Source of the DNA: Acidimicrobiales bacterium
Lineage (GTDB): Bacteria > Actinomycetota > Acidimicrobiia > Acidimicrobiales > SHLQ01
Direction of reading: 5' to 3'
Assembly (NCBI GenBank): GCA_013002375.1
Contig: JABDJW010000432.1
Span: 1-12,235 of the forward strand
DNA: 12,235 nt
Of the stretch, positions 1 through 6,895 are shown piece after piece. The notes beneath the pieces are model-generated. The model saw only the letters and a program-made list of their open reading frames with translations. It searched no databases and was not told where the DNA came from. Within the stretch, counting starts at the first letter, position 1, and every line of letters starts with the position of its first letter. A program made the position numbers and the translations under genes.

Positions 1-679
1 CCTCGTGGATCGTCAGGCCGCTGAGCCGTTCGCGGTAGGCGTCGACGTAGGCGCGCACCGCTTCCGGGTCCGTGCGGGCGTATTGCCGCAACGCCCAGCC
101 CAGCGCCTTGCGGATGAAGAACTCTGAGCTACTCCCCCGGGCGTCACACGCACCGAACAATCGTTCGGGATCGGTCGCGTCCTTGTAGGTGAGCTGGTGC
201 AGGATCGAGGTCCGGGCCAGCCACATGTCGTCGCCGGCCAGCCAGCGATCGAGCACCGCAGCCAGGAGGGGCCGATCGGTCAGGACAATCGGCCCGACGA
301 CGTGCGCAGCCAGCGCGTCGACGGTGTCCCACCACGACTTGGTGACGATCAGACGCTCGACCCGGTCGATGTCGGCCGCCGTGAGCACGTTGGCCCAGCG
401 GCGCAGCAGGTCGGCGCCCACGTACTGGAACTCCCGCTCGGGCTGCGCCCAACACCGGTCGGCCGCGTCGAGGAGTTCGCGCGCTGAACACCCTTTGCCC
501 GCTTGCACGAACTGCTTCTGGGCCCTCTTTCGGTTCGGCGAGGTCACGCCGAGGAACCGGAACTGGTTCTTCTGGTACGCCTCCATCCCCTCGACCTTGT
601 TGGGGTCGGCAACCGCTTCGAGCGCGGCGCGCAGCGCGGGGAAGGCCTCAGCGAGCGCAGCCGGCTGGTCGGTCGTCAC
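1..679 (-). CDS. alkD: AlkD-like DNA alkylation repair glycosylase (3' part beyond window)
   Basis: HEAT-repeat-like DNA glycosylase of the AlkD family, which excises bulky or cationic alkylated bases such as 3- and 7-alkylpurines. Reading the minus strand from the GTG at 679-677 gives 226 codons before the left edge, so the C-terminus is missing. Visible family blocks are KSWWDTVD (114-121), MWLARTSILHQLTYK (152-166) and FFIRKALGWALRQY (187-200). From memory of Bacillus cereus AlkD, W109, D113, R148 and W187 line the lesion site. Here W117, D121, R156 and W195 have exactly the same spacing (4, 35 and 74 residues), so the enzyme looks intact and active. The GTG is the first in-frame start after an in-frame TGA five codons upstream. 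The purine-rich GGGGGA abuts it with no spacer, so the ribosome site is atypical. It lies 40 bp downstream of the thioredoxin gene on the same strand and may be co-transcribed with it. Confidence 0.93.
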   Translation of the reverse strand, partial: MTTDQPAALAEAFPALRAALEAVADPNKVEGMEAYQKNQFRFLGVTSPNRKRAQKQFVQAGKGCSARELLDAADRCWAQPEREFQYVGADLLRRWANVLTAADIDRVERLIVTKSWWDTVDALAAHVVGPIVLTDRPLLAAVLDRWLAGDDMWLARTSILHQLTYKDATDPERLFGACDARGSSSEFFIRKALGWALRQYARTDPEAVRAYVDAYRERLSGLTIHE

Positions 680-719
680 TCCCCCAGTGTGTCACCGGCA
701 CGGACCGGACGGCTTCGGT

Positions 720-1112
720 TCAGTGGTTGCAGTCGGGACCGTGCTCGTGGTTCGCAGCATGGGCGGCGATCTCGGCCCGCACTTCTTCCATGTCGAGCGC
801 TTCGACCTGACCGACCAGATCTTCAAGGGCTTCACCGGGCATGGCGCCGGGCTGGCTGAACACCAGGATGCCGTCACGGAATATCATGAGCGTCGGAATG
901 GACCGGATCTGCAGCGCGCCGGCCAACTCTTGTTCGGTTTCGGTATCGACCTTGGCGAACGTGTGGTCGGGGTACTTCTCGGCGGTCGCCTCGAACACCG
1001 GCGCAAACGATTTGCACGGGCCGCACCATTCGGCCCAGAAATCGACCAGCGTGATGCCGTCGGCCGTGACGGTCTCTTCGAACTGGTCTCGGGTCAGCGT
1101 GATCGCGCTCAT
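720..1112 (-). CDS. Thioredoxin with His-rich C-terminal tail
   Basis: Cytosolic thiol-disulfide oxidoreductase of 130 aa. The thioredoxin fold is clear: VDFWAEWCGPCK (23-34) carries the canonical redox pair C30/C33, and SIPT (71-74) holds the cis-proline P73. A final helix follows at about 93-117. The core ends near residue 110, as in ordinary thioredoxins of about 105-110 aa. The extra tail (118-130, ending NHEHGPDCNH) has four histidines and an additional cysteine (C128), a composition that could bind a metal, though this is inference. The ATG at 1112-1110 has only a weak purine stretch (GAAAG) upstream. The gene is divergent from the CoA-transferase across a 100-bp spacer and lies 40 bp upstream of the AlkD-like gene. 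A general reductase role is likely, but the specific partner is unknown. Confidence 0.94.
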   Translation of the reverse strand: MSAITLTRDQFEETVTADGITLVDFWAEWCGPCKSFAPVFEATAEKYPDHTFAKVDTETEQELAGALQIRSIPTLMIFRDGILVFSQPGAMPGEALEDLVGQVEALDMEEVRAEIAAHAANHEHGPDCNH

Positions 1113-1202
1113 GTTCTACTTTCGGTGACGACCGCAAGGCGGCCGGATGAGGGGGCACGTTCTTCAACCCCTCCCCCACTCGGCGCATTCCCGCCACTAG
1201 GC

Positions 1203-1208
1203 AAGGAG
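1203..1208 (+). promoter_or_regulatory. Ribosome binding site of the CoA-transferase
   Basis: AAGGAG lies 4 nt before the ATG at 1213. This near-perfect Shine-Dalgarno site fixes the start of the downstream gene. Confidence 0.85.
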
Positions 1209-1212
1209 CACC

Positions 1213-2481
1213 ATGATCACGTCTTCCCATGCCGCCGGCACCGAAACTTCGAGCCGTGAGCGCGCCGGGCCCCTCGCCGGCGTGCGGGTCCTCGACCTGT
1301 CGAGGGTGATGGCCGGCCCCACCTGCACCCAGGTGCTGGCCGACCTCGGCGCCGAGGTCATCAAGATCGAACGGCCCGGCCTCGGTGACGACACGCGCCA
1401 GTGGGGGCCGCCTTGGTTGCGGGACCGGTCCGGTACCGAATCGGCCGAGTCGTCCTACTACCTGTCGGCCAATCGCGGCAAGCATTCGGTCACGGTCGAT
1501 CTCAAGCGCGAGCGAGGTCAGCAGATCGTGCACGAGCTCGCGGCGGTGAGCGACATCTGCATCGAGAACTTCAAGGTTGGCGCGCTGGCCGAACTCGGCC
1601 TTGGCTACGACGATCTACGCGCCGACAACCCGGCCATCATCTATGTGTCGATCACCGGGTTCGGTCAATCGGGCCCACTGGCCCAACAACCCGGGTACGA
1701 CTATCTGGCGCAAGCGATGGGTGGCATGATGAGCCTCAATGGATGGCCCGACGACCAGCCGAGCGGCGGCCCGATCCGCACCGGCATCGCGATCGCCGAT
1801 ATCAGTACCGGGCTGTACGCCACGATCGGCATTCTCGCCGCGCTGCACCACCGCAACGAGACCGGCGAAGGCCAGTTCATCGATTTGGCGCTGCTCGACA
1901 CCCAGCTCGCGATGTTGGCCAACCAGGGGATGTACTACCTGGTCGGCGGTGAACCGCCGGCGCGCAGTGGCGCGGCCCATCCGAGCCTGGCGCCCTATCA
2001 GCCGTTCGACACCGCCGACGGTTCGGTCATCGTGGCCGTCGGAAACGACCGGCAGTTCGCCGCACTGTGCCACCACCTGGGTCGTCCCGAGATGGCCGAG
2101 GATCCGCGGTACCGAACCAATCCCGCTCGCAATGCGAACCGGAGCACGCTGCTCGACGAGCTCGAAACCGAGTTCGGCCGGTTCAGCAGCGCAGAACTGC
2201 TGGCCACCCTCCCCGCGGCCGGCGTACCGGCCGCGGCCGTCAACGACGTAGCCGAGGCGTTTGCCGAACCCCAGGCGCGCCACCGTCAACGCCGAATCGA
2301 CGTACCACACGCGCTCGGTAGCGCCCCCGGTATCGCCAACCCGCTGCATTTCTCGCAGACCCCGATCGACTACCCCAAGGGCCCTCCCCTGCTGGGCGAA
2401 GACACCGACCGCGTCTTGACCGAGGTGCTCGGCTTTGACCCGGAGACCATCGAGCAGCTGCGAGCCGACGGAACCCTCTGA
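1213..2481 (+). CDS. CaiB/BaiF family (class III) CoA-transferase, SUGCT-like
   Basis: Transfers CoA between an acyl-CoA donor and a carboxylic acid, using a catalytic aspartate that forms a mixed anhydride. The 422-aa length fits the family. Motifs include LAGVRVLDLSRVMAGP (21-36), DLGAEVIKIERPG (44-56), NRGKHSVTVDLK (87-98), the GYDYLAQAMGG block (161-171) with D163 as the expected catalytic Asp, and a C-terminal PPLLGEDT segment. From memory, the N-terminal half and the YQPF.T.DG..IVAVGN block closely follow human SUGCT (C7orf10, succinyl-CoA:glutarate CoA-transferase). A dicarboxylate acceptor is therefore plausible, but the substrate cannot be read from sequence. Formyl-CoA/oxalate or another carboxylate remains possible. 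No companion dehydrogenase or hydratase is adjacent, so the gene looks monocistronic. It converges on the GT2 gene with only 6 bp between stop codons. Confidence 0.95.
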   Translation: MITSSHAAGTETSSRERAGPLAGVRVLDLSRVMAGPTCTQVLADLGAEVIKIERPGLGDDTRQWGPPWLRDRSGTESAESSYYLSANRGKHSVTVDLKRERGQQIVHELAAVSDICIENFKVGALAELGLGYDDLRADNPAIIYVSITGFGQSGPLAQQPGYDYLAQAMGGMMSLNGWPDDQPSGGPIRTGIAIADISTGLYATIGILAALHHRNETGEGQFIDLALLDTQLAMLANQGMYYLVGGEPPARSGAAHPSLAPYQPFDTADGSVIVAVGNDRQFAALCHHLGRPEMAEDPRYRTNPARNANRSTLLDELETEFGRFSSAELLATLPAAGVPAAAVNDVAEAFAEPQARHRQRRIDVPHALGSAPGIANPLHFSQTPIDYPKGPPLLGEDTDRVLTEVLGFDPETIEQLRADGTL

Positions 2482-2487
2482 GGGTGG

Positions 2488-3231
2488 CTAGAGGGCCTTT
2501 CGCTCCCCGGCCGGCGGCAAATCGTAGCCTTCGGAGAACACCCGACGGTGGCACGCGATCATGTCGAGAATGGTCTTGACGATATTGGTCGGCGTGGTCG
2601 CCGAACCGGTGCCGAAATCGCGGGGGAAAGTCTGAATGCCGACCTCGCCGACCCGATAGCCGCGAAGCATGGTCTTGATGGCGATCTCCGCTCCGATGAA
2701 CGGACTCGTCGCTTCGAGTTCGAGACCGCGGACCACGTCGCGTCGCACCAGGCGCAACCCGGTACTGACATCGCGATAGCGCGTGTAGAACAGCCGGCGC
2801 AGCACCCGGTTGTAGACCCGGGACACGAAGATTCGCCAGCTCGAATAGCGCCGCACATAGCGGAACGTGATGATCAGGTCGTAGAAGTCCCGCAACGCCC
2901 ACAGCTTGTGCAGGTCGTAGAGGTCGTACTCGTCGTCGCCGTCGGTGAAACAGACCCAGGTGTTGTGACATGCCGCCAGACCGGACCGCACCGCGGCGCC
3001 GTACCCCTTGTTGACCGGGTGGTGTACCACGCGGACCGCGTCGTACTCCGACGCCAATTCGTCGGCGATCTCGCCGGAGCGATCGGGGCTGGCGTCGTTG
3101 ACGATGACGATCTCGTAGTCGTCGACGAGTTCCTTGCACACGCCGATGGCCTTTTCGGTCACCCGGCGAACGGTTCGTTCGTCGTTGTACACGGGGAAGA
3201 AGATGCTCAGGCTGGGCATATTCTCGGACAC
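2488..3231 (-). CDS. Family 2 glycosyltransferase (polyprenyl-phosphate sugar synthase-like, soluble)
   Basis: GT-A fold glycosyltransferase of 247 aa, last gene of the DprE-like operon. The nucleotide-sugar binding parts are FFPVYNDERTV (11-21), VNDASPD (44-50), NKGYGAAVRSGL (74-85) and the metal-binding DxD-type segment TDGDDEYD (96-103). STGLRLVRRDV (156-166) and AEIAIKTMLRGYRVGEVGI (181-199) are typical of dolichyl/polyprenyl-phosphate sugar synthases. Unlike many of those, it has no C-terminal transmembrane pair, so it would be cytosolic or peripheral. The GTG at 3231-3229 follows the SDR stop after one nucleotide and has TGAGG 7 nt upstream. An ATG four codons later (3219) has a poorer site. 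By context it may load a sugar onto the lipid carrier or extend a lipid-linked glycan. Donor and acceptor are unknown. Confidence 0.92.
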   Translation of the reverse strand: MSENMPSLSIFFPVYNDERTVRRVTEKAIGVCKELVDDYEIVIVNDASPDRSGEIADELASEYDAVRVVHHPVNKGYGAAVRSGLAACHNTWVCFTDGDDEYDLYDLHKLWALRDFYDLIITFRYVRRYSSWRIFVSRVYNRVLRRLFYTRYRDVSTGLRLVRRDVVRGLELEATSPFIGAEIAIKTMLRGYRVGEVGIQTFPRDFGTGSATTPTNIVKTILDMIACHRRVFSEGYDLPPAGERKAL

Positions 3232-3232
3232 G

Positions 3233-3991
3233 CTAGAACCTCAGGCGTTTGTAGATCGTCCATGGCAAGGCGCGGATCGTGCCGACGATGGGCGCCCACC
3301 ATTTGGGCAGGTACCCCCTACGGTGGCTCGTTCCGAGGTTCTGCACAACCCGATCGGCGACGAACTCCGGCTTCGCTTTTGGAAAGAGCAGCTTTTGGCC
3401 GGCCGTCATCGGGGTGTCGACATAGCCCAGCGAGTACACCTGGACCTCGATCTCGGTGTCGGCCAGCCGGTGTTGCTGGGAGGTCGCCCATGACGCCAGG
3501 GCCGATTTCGCGGCGGCGTAGGCCACGTTCCGGCTGCGGGGCGCGGCCGCAGCGATGCTCGAGAAGAGGACCAACGTGCCGCATCCCTGCTGCTCGAAGT
3601 GGGCCAGGAACCGACCGGCGATCTTGATGACCGCGGTGTAGTTCGCCGTGGTCAGGCGATCGATGGTCGACCAGTCGGTGAGGCCGTCGTCGTCGGCGTC
3701 GATCGCACCAGCGGTGATGATCGCCACGTCGAGACCGTCCGAGGTGACGTGGCCCGCGTACGCGCCCAGTGCATCGTCGTCGGCGAGCAGATCGATCGGC
3801 GCGGTCTCGTGGAGGCCGCCGTACCGGGCCTCGAGATCGGCCGACATGGCCTCGAGGTCGCGCGCGCCCCGACTGCTGAGCACGGTGGACCAACCATCCC
3901 TGGCCAGCCGGCTTGCGGCCGCGCGGCCGACGCCGGAACTCGCGCCCAGGACCACTGCCCGACCACTCGACCGACGACGCGATTCAGACAT
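3233..3991 (-). CDS. dprE2: SDR oxidoreductase, DprE2-like (decaprenylphosphoryl-2-keto-ribose reductase homologue)
   Basis: NAD(P)H-dependent short-chain reductase of 252 aa. It has the cofactor loop LGASSGVG (15-22) and the tetrad N117, S145, Y158, K162. Compared from memory with Mycobacterium tuberculosis DprE2, similarity extends beyond the core: LDVAIITAG, ANYTAVIKIAG, VQVYSLGYVDTPMT, and a C-terminus LPWTIYKRLRF resembling the IPRSIFRRLPI end of DprE2. DprE2 reduces the 2-keto lipid-linked pentose made by DprE1, giving the arabinose epimer. Adjacency to a DprE1-like gene supports the same partnership here. An upstream in-frame extension to 4138 exists, but ATG 3991-3989 is the true start: it has GGAGG 4 nt upstream and overlaps the oxidase stop by 8 nt. 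The exact sugar and lipid are inferred, not proven. Confidence 0.82.
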   Translation of the reverse strand: MSESRRRSSGRAVVLGASSGVGRAAASRLARDGWSTVLSSRGARDLEAMSADLEARYGGLHETAPIDLLADDDALGAYAGHVTSDGLDVAIITAGAIDADDDGLTDWSTIDRLTTANYTAVIKIAGRFLAHFEQQGCGTLVLFSSIAAAAPRSRNVAYAAAKSALASWATSQQHRLADTEIEVQVYSLGYVDTPMTAGQKLLFPKAKPEFVADRVVQNLGTSHRRGYLPKWWAPIVGTIRALPWTIYKRLRF

Positions 3992-5297
3992 CGATCCTCC
4001 GTCGCAATGAGGTGTCGAACCGCCGATGCGGGTCGAAGTCACGGAGCCGGGAGCGGAAGTCCCTGTACTCCGGAAACACCCGAGCGACGACATCGGCGGA
4101 GAGCCGGCTGTCCTTGGCGATGTTGACCACTCCCCCATGTTCGATCACCAAGCGGTCGAGGCGGGCGAACAACGCAGCGGTCGCCGGATGGTCGACCGCG
4201 TCGAGCGTTATGCACACGCCATCGCCATCGAAACGCAGCAGTGACTGGGAACCGGCGAACAGCTTCAGCGACCCCAGGGTGATGGTTGCCCGGGTTGCGG
4301 CCACCGCCTCCCGGAGCCGGGCGATGGCAACGGCGAGCGATGGGCGCGGCACGATCCACTGATACTCGTAGAATCCCCGACCTCCGTAGAGGTGGAAGTA
4401 GATCTCGTTTCCGGCGATCGGGAAGGCGGTCTGCACGACGCCGCCGATCCGCGTCGGGCGAAGCCGGTCCCGAACTTCGTACACGCGGTTGATCAGCGGC
4501 ATGGTCACCGCTGAGTAGGCCGACCGCCGGGGTAGCCAGCCCGGAAGGGTGGGCATCGACCGGGCCGGTTCCGGCTCGGGCTCCTCGCCGTCGACGAAGT
4601 ACTCGGCGTACACCAGGCCGGCGCCGAACGAAGCGCCGGGCCGGTTGAAATCGTTCCAGGAATAGAGCGCATCGGTCTTCGTGGCCAGGTCATCCATGGT
4701 GGCGACCGCGTCATCGAGGCTCCTCACCCGGTGGGCGACGCGCCGCACCGCGGTGCCGGCGAGCGGTTGCAGTCGCAAAGTGACCTCGGCGATGTAGCCG
4801 GTCAGTCCGAATCCACCGAGCGTCAAGTCGAAGAGGTCGGCGTGCGATGTGGTCGAACAATGCAGCTCGCCGTGATCGGGGTGCAGAAGGACCAGTGATT
4901 CGACGTGCTCGGCGAAGTTCCCGACGTTGTGTTGGGTCTTGCCGTGAACGTTCATGGCCACGCAGCCCCCGATCGTGATCGACGGGTAGCCGGGGAGTAC
5001 GGGGAACCAGAGGCCGGACGCGCAGACGACCGAGACGAGGTCGCCGATGGCCAGGCCGGGCTCCACCCGGATGAGGCGTCGCTCGCGATCGAACTCCAAC
5101 ACCCGATTGAAGGCTCCGGTGCTGATGCAGTCCACCCCATCAGCCGCCGAAGCCAGGCAGTAGCTGAGCCCGGCCCCTCGAATCGAGCGCGCCTTATCGC
5201 TCCGCAGCAGCCCCAGGAGATGGCCGTAGCTCGCCGGCTCGTGCCGACGCACCTGGACCGACTCGGTGCGGGCGAAGCTTCGAACCTCGCTCAACAC
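3984..5297 (-). CDS. dprE1: FAD-dependent oxidase, DprE1-like (decaprenylphosphoryl-ribose 2-oxidase homologue)
   Basis: Vanillyl-alcohol-oxidase-type flavoprotein of 437 aa. An N-terminal FAD domain (about 15-180) contains RGAGLSYC (40-47), GLWFPVLPGYPSITIGG (95-111), VHGKTQHNVGNFAEHVES (117-134) and GGFGLTGYI (161-169). A C-terminal substrate domain contains FYEYQWIVP (309-317), LKLFAG (344-349) and NIAKDSR (392-398). From memory of M. tuberculosis DprE1, H132, K367 and the catalytic K418 correspond to H118, K345 and K395. The family oxidises the C2 hydroxyl of polyprenylphosphoryl-ribose. The residue aligning with DprE1 C387, the benzothiazinone target, appears to be T364, with C362 two positions away. 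The GTG start overlaps the preceding stop by 7 nt without an obvious ribosome site, suggesting coupled translation. A more distant aldonolactone-oxidase role is less likely given the DprE2-like neighbour. Confidence 0.87.
   Translation of the reverse strand: MLSEVRSFARTESVQVRRHEPASYGHLLGLLRSDKARSIRGAGLSYCLASAADGVDCISTGAFNRVLEFDRERRLIRVEPGLAIGDLVSVVCASGLWFPVLPGYPSITIGGCVAMNVHGKTQHNVGNFAEHVESLVLLHPDHGELHCSTTSHADLFDLTLGGFGLTGYIAEVTLRLQPLAGTAVRRVAHRVRSLDDAVATMDDLATKTDALYSWNDFNRPGASFGAGLVYAEYFVDGEEPEPEPARSMPTLPGWLPRRSAYSAVTMPLINRVYEVRDRLRPTRIGGVVQTAFPIAGNEIYFHLYGGRGFYEYQWIVPRPSLAVAIARLREAVAATRATITLGSLKLFAGSQSLLRFDGDGVCITLDAVDHPATAALFARLDRLVIEHGGVVNIAKDSRLSADVVARVFPEYRDFRSRLRDFDPHRRFDTSLRRRIDV
3996..4000 (-). 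promoter_or_regulatory. Ribosome binding site deciding the DprE2-like start
   Basis: On the minus strand GGAGG is followed by GATC and then ATG (3991-3989). It lies inside the end of the oxidase gene and rules out the 49-codon upstream extension of the SDR frame. Confidence 0.85.
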
Positions 5298-6895
5298 AGC
5301 GCGGCCGAATCGTTCACCGGGGGGATCGTCAGATCGAGCGGGCCGCTCAGGATCAGCAACTGTCGGCCGTTGCGCTCGTCGAACCGGGCCGGCGTGGAAC
5401 TGGCATCACCTTCGTTGAGGCGTACTCGAATGCTGCCGGTGAAGAGGATTCCGGTCTGCCGGTCCAGGGTGCGACGGACTGCTCCGGTGAACGCGGTGCA
5501 AGCGTCCGAGCGTGGAAAGGCTGAGGTCTGCTCCACCGACAACGCGGCGATGGCGGTGAGCCGTTCGGTCGGTGTCGGATCGGCCGGTGGATCGATCTTT
5601 CCCGATACGGCTGCGCCGGCCAACCATCCCGCCGTGATGTCCTGGCGGCCCAGGATGCCGGCCGATACCGGACGGTGCCCCGGCGGTACGTCGTTGATAA
5701 CCTCGGAGTAGGCCAGCAGCGCGATCTGCCGCTCGTTCCCGAGTACCAAGCGGTCGTCGAGCGTCTCGAGGTTGCCCGGAATGCCGATGACCAAGGCCCC
5801 GAGAACGGGCAGGGCCAATACGGCCGCTCGGCGAGCGAGCCATTCCGCGCCGAGCCCGACGGTCGGGAGCAGCAGCGCGGCGGTGACGTGGCGATACCGG
5901 CTGGAGTTGCTGAGATCGAGCTCGGCGCCGGCGGCCTCGATCTCACCGATCCGGCTGTAGCCGATGAGAACCGCAAAGGTCACATACGCGGCCACGAGCG
6001 CGAGTACACCATGGGGTCGGTCGTCCTCGATGTCTCCGATGGCGTAGAGCCCGACCGCAAAGACCACGATCAACACCGCCGCCCCCGCCGCATACTGAGC
6101 CAGACCATCGGCGGTGGCGGCACCCAGCTCCGCCACGAAGTTGGCCACCCCGCCCGGCGACCCGGCCTGCTCGGGCCCGGTTCCGGTCGCGTAGGCGAGA
6201 TACCACCCGATGTAGATGGCGGCGAGCGAGACGGCATGGGTCGCAGCGATCACCGGCCCGCGACGAAGGAGCATCGCGACGGTGGCCCCGGCGATCATCG
6301 GAATGGCGACGCCGGAAGTCGTCAGACACAAGAAGCCGACGGCCATCGCCCACCCGTCGCGACGGGTCCACGGGCCGTCGCGATCGACGAGCTCGAGGTA
6401 GATGAGACCCAGGAAGACCGAGCCGTTCAAGGAGATCTGAAACGCCGACACGATGTTCTCGAATCCGGTGCCGAACAGCGCGAAGGCGAGCGCGAGAAAA
6501 CTGGCGATCCAGTTGCGAACGCCGTAGCGCATCATCGTGCGGCGTAAGAGGAACGCGATGCCCAGATGCAGCAGCACGGTCGGCAGTTGGTAAGGCAAAT
6601 AGGTGTGGAGCCCGAAGAGCCAGAAGTTGAACTTGTAGGCCACCACATTCAGCGCGATCCAGTGCCCATTGTGCGAGCGCAGGAGAGAGTCGAGACTAGG
6701 CATCGGGCGATCGGTGAGGACCGACCATTCGTCCAGGAAGAACCACTGCCGCTCCCCGTACCACAGCAACAGCACCCCGACCCCGGCCAGGAGAACCGGG
6801 AACGCCCAGGACAACGCCCGGTCGGCATCCCACCCCGAGGCGCCCGAAGCGTCCAGGTCGGAGGTGGTGGCGCCGGCCAGATCGGAGGTGGTCAC
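5291..6895 (-). CDS. Polytopic membrane protein, GT-C glycosyltransferase-like
   Basis: A 534-aa integral membrane protein with a short acidic N-terminus, about ten predicted hydrophobic helices between residues 30 and 365, and a soluble tail of roughly 170 aa. The first helix (about 30-46) is followed by QWFFLDEW (50-57). An acidic pair in the first external loop is where GT-C glycosyltransferases carry their catalytic acid, so D55/E56 are candidates. A second landmark is SSRYRHV (311-317), similar to SRY motifs in bacterial polytopic polysaccharide proteins. I do not recognise a named family. The frame is open upstream to 7159, but that part lies inside the methyltransferase gene. The GTG at 6895-6893 forms a GTGA overlap with the methyltransferase stop and is the likely start. 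By context it could transfer a lipid-phosphate-linked sugar outside the membrane, perhaps the product of the DprE-like pair. This is inference. Confidence 0.87.
   Translation of the reverse strand: MTTSDLAGATTSDLDASGASGWDADRALSWAFPVLLAGVGVLLLWYGERQWFFLDEWSVLTDRPMPSLDSLLRSHNGHWIALNVVAYKFNFWLFGLHTYLPYQLPTVLLHLGIAFLLRRTMMRYGVRNWIASFLALAFALFGTGFENIVSAFQISLNGSVFLGLIYLELVDRDGPWTRRDGWAMAVGFLCLTTSGVAIPMIAGATVAMLLRRGPVIAATHAVSLAAIYIGWYLAYATGTGPEQAGSPGGVANFVAELGAATADGLAQYAAGAAVLIVVFAVGLYAIGDIEDDRPHGVLALVAAYVTFAVLIGYSRIGEIEAAGAELDLSNSSRYRHVTAALLLPTVGLGAEWLARRAAVLALPVLGALVIGIPGNLETLDDRLVLGNERQIALLAYSEVINDVPPGHRPVSAGILGRQDITAGWLAGAAVSGKIDPPADPTPTERLTAIAALSVEQTSAFPRSDACTAFTGAVRRTLDRQTGILFTGSIRVRLNEGDASSTPARFDERNGRQLLILSGPLDLTIPPVNDSAALC

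Noticed and set aside
1149..1173. Inverted repeat GAGGGG / CCCCTC between the thioredoxin and CoA-transferase genes
   Set aside because: Six-bp arms with a 13-nt loop in a G/C-tract region; too weak to separate from chance.
189..1259. A 356-codon + frame across the AlkD-like and thioredoxin genes
   Set aside because: Spans two real minus-strand genes, their spacer and the start of the CoA-transferase; the protein has no motifs.
2474..2495. CCCTC / GAGGG pairing across the convergent stops of the CoA-transferase and GT2 genes
   Set aside because: Only 5 bp with a 12-nt loop that includes the stop codons, and no T tract; not supported as a terminator.
2548..3627. A 359-codon open frame on + opposite the GT2 and SDR genes
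   Set aside because: Antisense shadow of two genes with clear family motifs; its translation has no recognisable domain and low-complexity Arg/Asp-rich composition.
3992..4138. 49-codon N-terminal extension of the DprE2-like SDR
   Set aside because: Lies inside the oxidase gene, lacks SDR homology, and the ATG at 3991 has a strong GGAGG site.
5675..6547. Long + frame inside the membrane-protein gene (also 4905-5711 and 9276-10100 in other genes)
   Set aside because: GC-rich antisense frames lacking stops by composition; no family features or ribosome sites.
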